Shown here one piece after another: positions 6,779 through 8,037 of a stretch of 8,037 nucleotides of DNA. The stretch lies in the NCBI GenBank assembly GCA_947259435.1, contig CAMYMP010000727.1:1-8037 (forward strand), read 5' to 3'. Source of the stretch: an uncultured Woeseiaceae bacterium. GTDB taxonomy: Bacteria > Pseudomonadota > Gammaproteobacteria > Woeseiales > Woeseiaceae. A program made the translations under genes and the position numbers. How positions within the stretch are numbered: the first letter of the stretch is position 1; each line of letters starts with the position of its first letter. The notes below the pieces were generated by a model that was not told the origin of the DNA, did no database searches, and was given only the letters and a program-made list of their open reading frames with translations.

Positions 6779-8037
6779 CAGCTGAAAGGCTAGCAAAGCC
6801 CCCACATAGCCAATCGACGTCATATACGCCCACGCAAGGACCGGCCATCGCCAGCTGTTCCAGTCTGCCATCCGGCCAGGTTGCCGATTTCAGTCTCTGC
6901 GACAGCGTGGCCTCATCCGCCTCGTCGCCGACCGCGTAGACCGTGCCGAGAACCGCGATGACGACCTCACGTGCCGGAAAGCCCGCAATAACGGCCGACG
7001 ACACCCGCCAGTCCCAGCCCAGTGGCTCGAATGCCGGCTCGACAAACTTGCCCGCACGCCCGAGCCAGCTCTGCTCGAGCTGCGCGGCGGACGCCTGATT
7101 TTCGGTCAACATCGGATCGATATCGGTCGAGCGCGGATAGTACGCAAGCGCCCAGACGACGACCGCGACCGAAAATATCACGGTCCCCGCCCGGTACAGG
7201 AAAACCTTTGCCCGGCCAAGCAGTTGAATGAGCACCGTTTGAATATTGGGCCGTCTGAATTCGGGCAGCATCAGCGCGAAAGGTGGCTTCGGTCCGCGCA
7301 GCGCCGTCTTGCGAATCAGTAGTGCGGTCAGAATGCCCGCGATGATGCCGAACATGTAAAGGCCGAACAGCACGAGTCCCTGCAGATTGAGAAGCCCGAC
7401 GTCTCGCGCCGGCACGAATGCTGCGATGAGGAGTGCATAAACCGGGAGTCTCGCCGAACAGGTCATGAAAGGCGCGGCGATAATCGTTGCGATGCGATCG
7501 CGGCGGTTCGGGATCACGCGCGTCGCCATGATGCCGGGCACCGCGCAGGCGAAGCTCGAAATCATCGGGATAATCGACTGCCCGGAAAGCCCGACCGACC
7601 GCATCGCGCGATCCATCAGGTAGGCTGCACGCGCCAGATAGCCGGAATCTTCGAGCAGGATGATGAACAAGAACAGGATCAGGATCTGTGGCAGAAAGAT
7701 AATGACGCTGCCAACGCCGGCTATGACCCCGTCCGCAATCAAACTGGCAAACGCACCATCACCGAGTTGTGCCACGACAACGGACCCGAGGACTACGGTC
7801 GCGTCATCGATCAAGTCCATTATCGGCGTCGCCCAGGCGAAAACGGCCTGAAACACGATCGCCATAACCAGAAAAAGTCCGATTGTCCCGGGGACAGGCC
7901 GGTTAATCCATTCTGTGAGCCGCATGCGCCAGGAGTAGAACGGCGGGACGGTCTGCTGCACGTCTTCGAGAACCTTGCGGACCCAGCCATAGCGCACGCG
8001 CGCTTCTTTAGCGAGTGGCGGATCGAAGCCGAACAAC
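6738..8037 (-). CDS. feoB: Ferrous iron transporter FeoB, C-terminal membrane part; 5' end outside the window, 3' end frameshifted
   Basis: This is the membrane half of FeoB, the inner-membrane GTP-dependent Fe(II) importer. The gene runs off the window edge at 8037, so the TTG at 8036 is not a start and the GTPase domain is missing here. Visible parts (residues counted from the edge): the cytosolic linker EARVRYGWV, a first membrane helix after RPVPG (47-70), and the gate core GVGSVIIFLPQILILFLF (107-124). LLEDSGYLARAAYLMDR follows. The conserved cysteine motifs SSFACAVPGIMATR (160-173) and MTCSARLPVY (191-200) and the second gate motif GFPAREVVIAVLG (352-364) are also present. After WPDG (387-390) the frame leaves the FeoB pattern: about 42 unrelated residues run antisense into the aminotransferase gene and stop at 6738. 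The genuine C-terminus lies in another frame at 6865-6773. Iron transport by the shifted protein is doubtful. Confidence 0.88.
   Translation of the reverse strand, partial: LFGFDPPLAKEARVRYGWVRKVLEDVQQTVPPFYSWRMRLTEWINRPVPGTIGLFLVMAIVFQAVFAWATPIMDLIDDATVVLGSVVVAQLGDGAFASLIADGVIAGVGSVIIFLPQILILFLFIILLEDSGYLARAAYLMDRAMRSVGLSGQSIIPMISSFACAVPGIMATRVIPNRRDRIATIIAAPFMTCSARLPVYALLIAAFVPARDVGLLNLQGLVLFGLYMFGIIAGILTALLIRKTALRGPKPPFALMLPEFRRPNIQTVLIQLLGRAKVFLYRAGTVIFSVAVVVWALAYYPRSTDIDPMLTENQASAAQLEQSWLGRAGKFVEPAFEPLGWDWRVSSAVIAGFPAREVVIAVLGTVYAVGDEADEATLSQRLKSATWPDGRLEQLAMAGPCVGVYDVDWLCGGFASLSAVIRRRVSALLQSK
6773..6778. other. Palindrome TTATAA holding both convergent stop codons
   Basis: TTATAA is its own reverse complement. 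On the plus strand it gives Leu (TTA) and stop (TAA) for the aminotransferase. On the minus strand it gives Leu and stop for the restored FeoB frame. The two genes thus overlap by six bases with no room for a separate terminator between them. Confidence 0.75.
6773..6865 (-). pseudogene. feoB: Displaced true C-terminus of FeoB in a shifted frame
   Basis: Reading the minus strand from 6865 gives 30 codons and then TAA at 6775-6773. The translation includes WNSWRWPVLAWAYMTSIG and then YVGALLAFQLL, the pattern of the last FeoB helix, where relatives have a Ser-Trp-Arg-Trp-Pro stretch followed by an aromatic and Gly-rich helix. The main FeoB frame reaches WPDG at 6867, so the two parts are adjacent but one base out of frame. 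The 30-35 residues that normally lie between them, which carry a membrane helix, are absent. The sequence therefore looks like an internal deletion whose length is not a multiple of three, or an assembly error. Confidence 0.8.

Noticed and set aside
1..8037. Search for CRISPR repeats, tRNA genes, insertion sequences, phage genes or toxin-antitoxin pairs.
   Set aside because: No regularly spaced repeats, no terminal inverted repeats with a transposase, and no tRNA-like folding or toxin-like small gene pairs were seen.

Overview
The window is a GC-rich, densely packed bacterial chromosomal segment. It carries five complete protein genes and the 3' part of a sixth. I found no rRNA, tRNA, CRISPR array, insertion sequence or phage gene. 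The protein families suggest a Gram-negative pseudomonadote, most likely a gammaproteobacterium: an ExeM-like secreted nuclease, a lipoprotein hydrolase, a YbdL-type aminotransferase and FeoB. That placement is inference from family resemblance.

Layout. 16-3402 (+) encodes a large secreted protein with three lamin-tail domains, an OB-fold-like domain and an endonuclease/exonuclease/phosphatase (EEP) domain; its catalytic motifs look intact. 3508-4122 (+) encodes an NAD(P)H-dependent FMN reductase-family flavoprotein with a GTG start. 4119-5018 (-) encodes a probable alpha/beta-hydrolase lipoprotein that meets the reductase tail-to-tail with a 4-bp overlap. The 230-bp gap 5019-5248 lies between divergent genes and holds candidate promoters and a possible small gene remnant. 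5249-5596 (+) encodes a DUF1801 protein, and its stop codon directly abuts the start of a YbdL-like methionine aminotransferase at 5597-6778 (+). From 6778 to the window end, the minus strand encodes the membrane half of the ferrous-iron transporter FeoB. Its GTPase half lies outside the window.

The genes do not form one obvious pathway. The reasonable functional units are a stand-alone extracellular nuclease (nucleic-acid breakdown and nutrient scavenging), a flavoprotein, a cell-envelope hydrolase, a two-gene DUF1801-aminotransferase unit, and iron uptake.

The most notable observation is in feoB. The conserved C-terminal end of FeoB is present but sits in a different reading frame, and about 30-35 residues that should precede it are missing. 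This looks like an internal deletion with a frameshift (or an assembly error), so the annotated open frame ends in about 42 residues of non-FeoB sequence. The original feoB stop falls in a TTATAA palindrome that also holds the stop of the convergent aminotransferase. I see no convincing undescribed system here; most of the window is ordinary chromosome.
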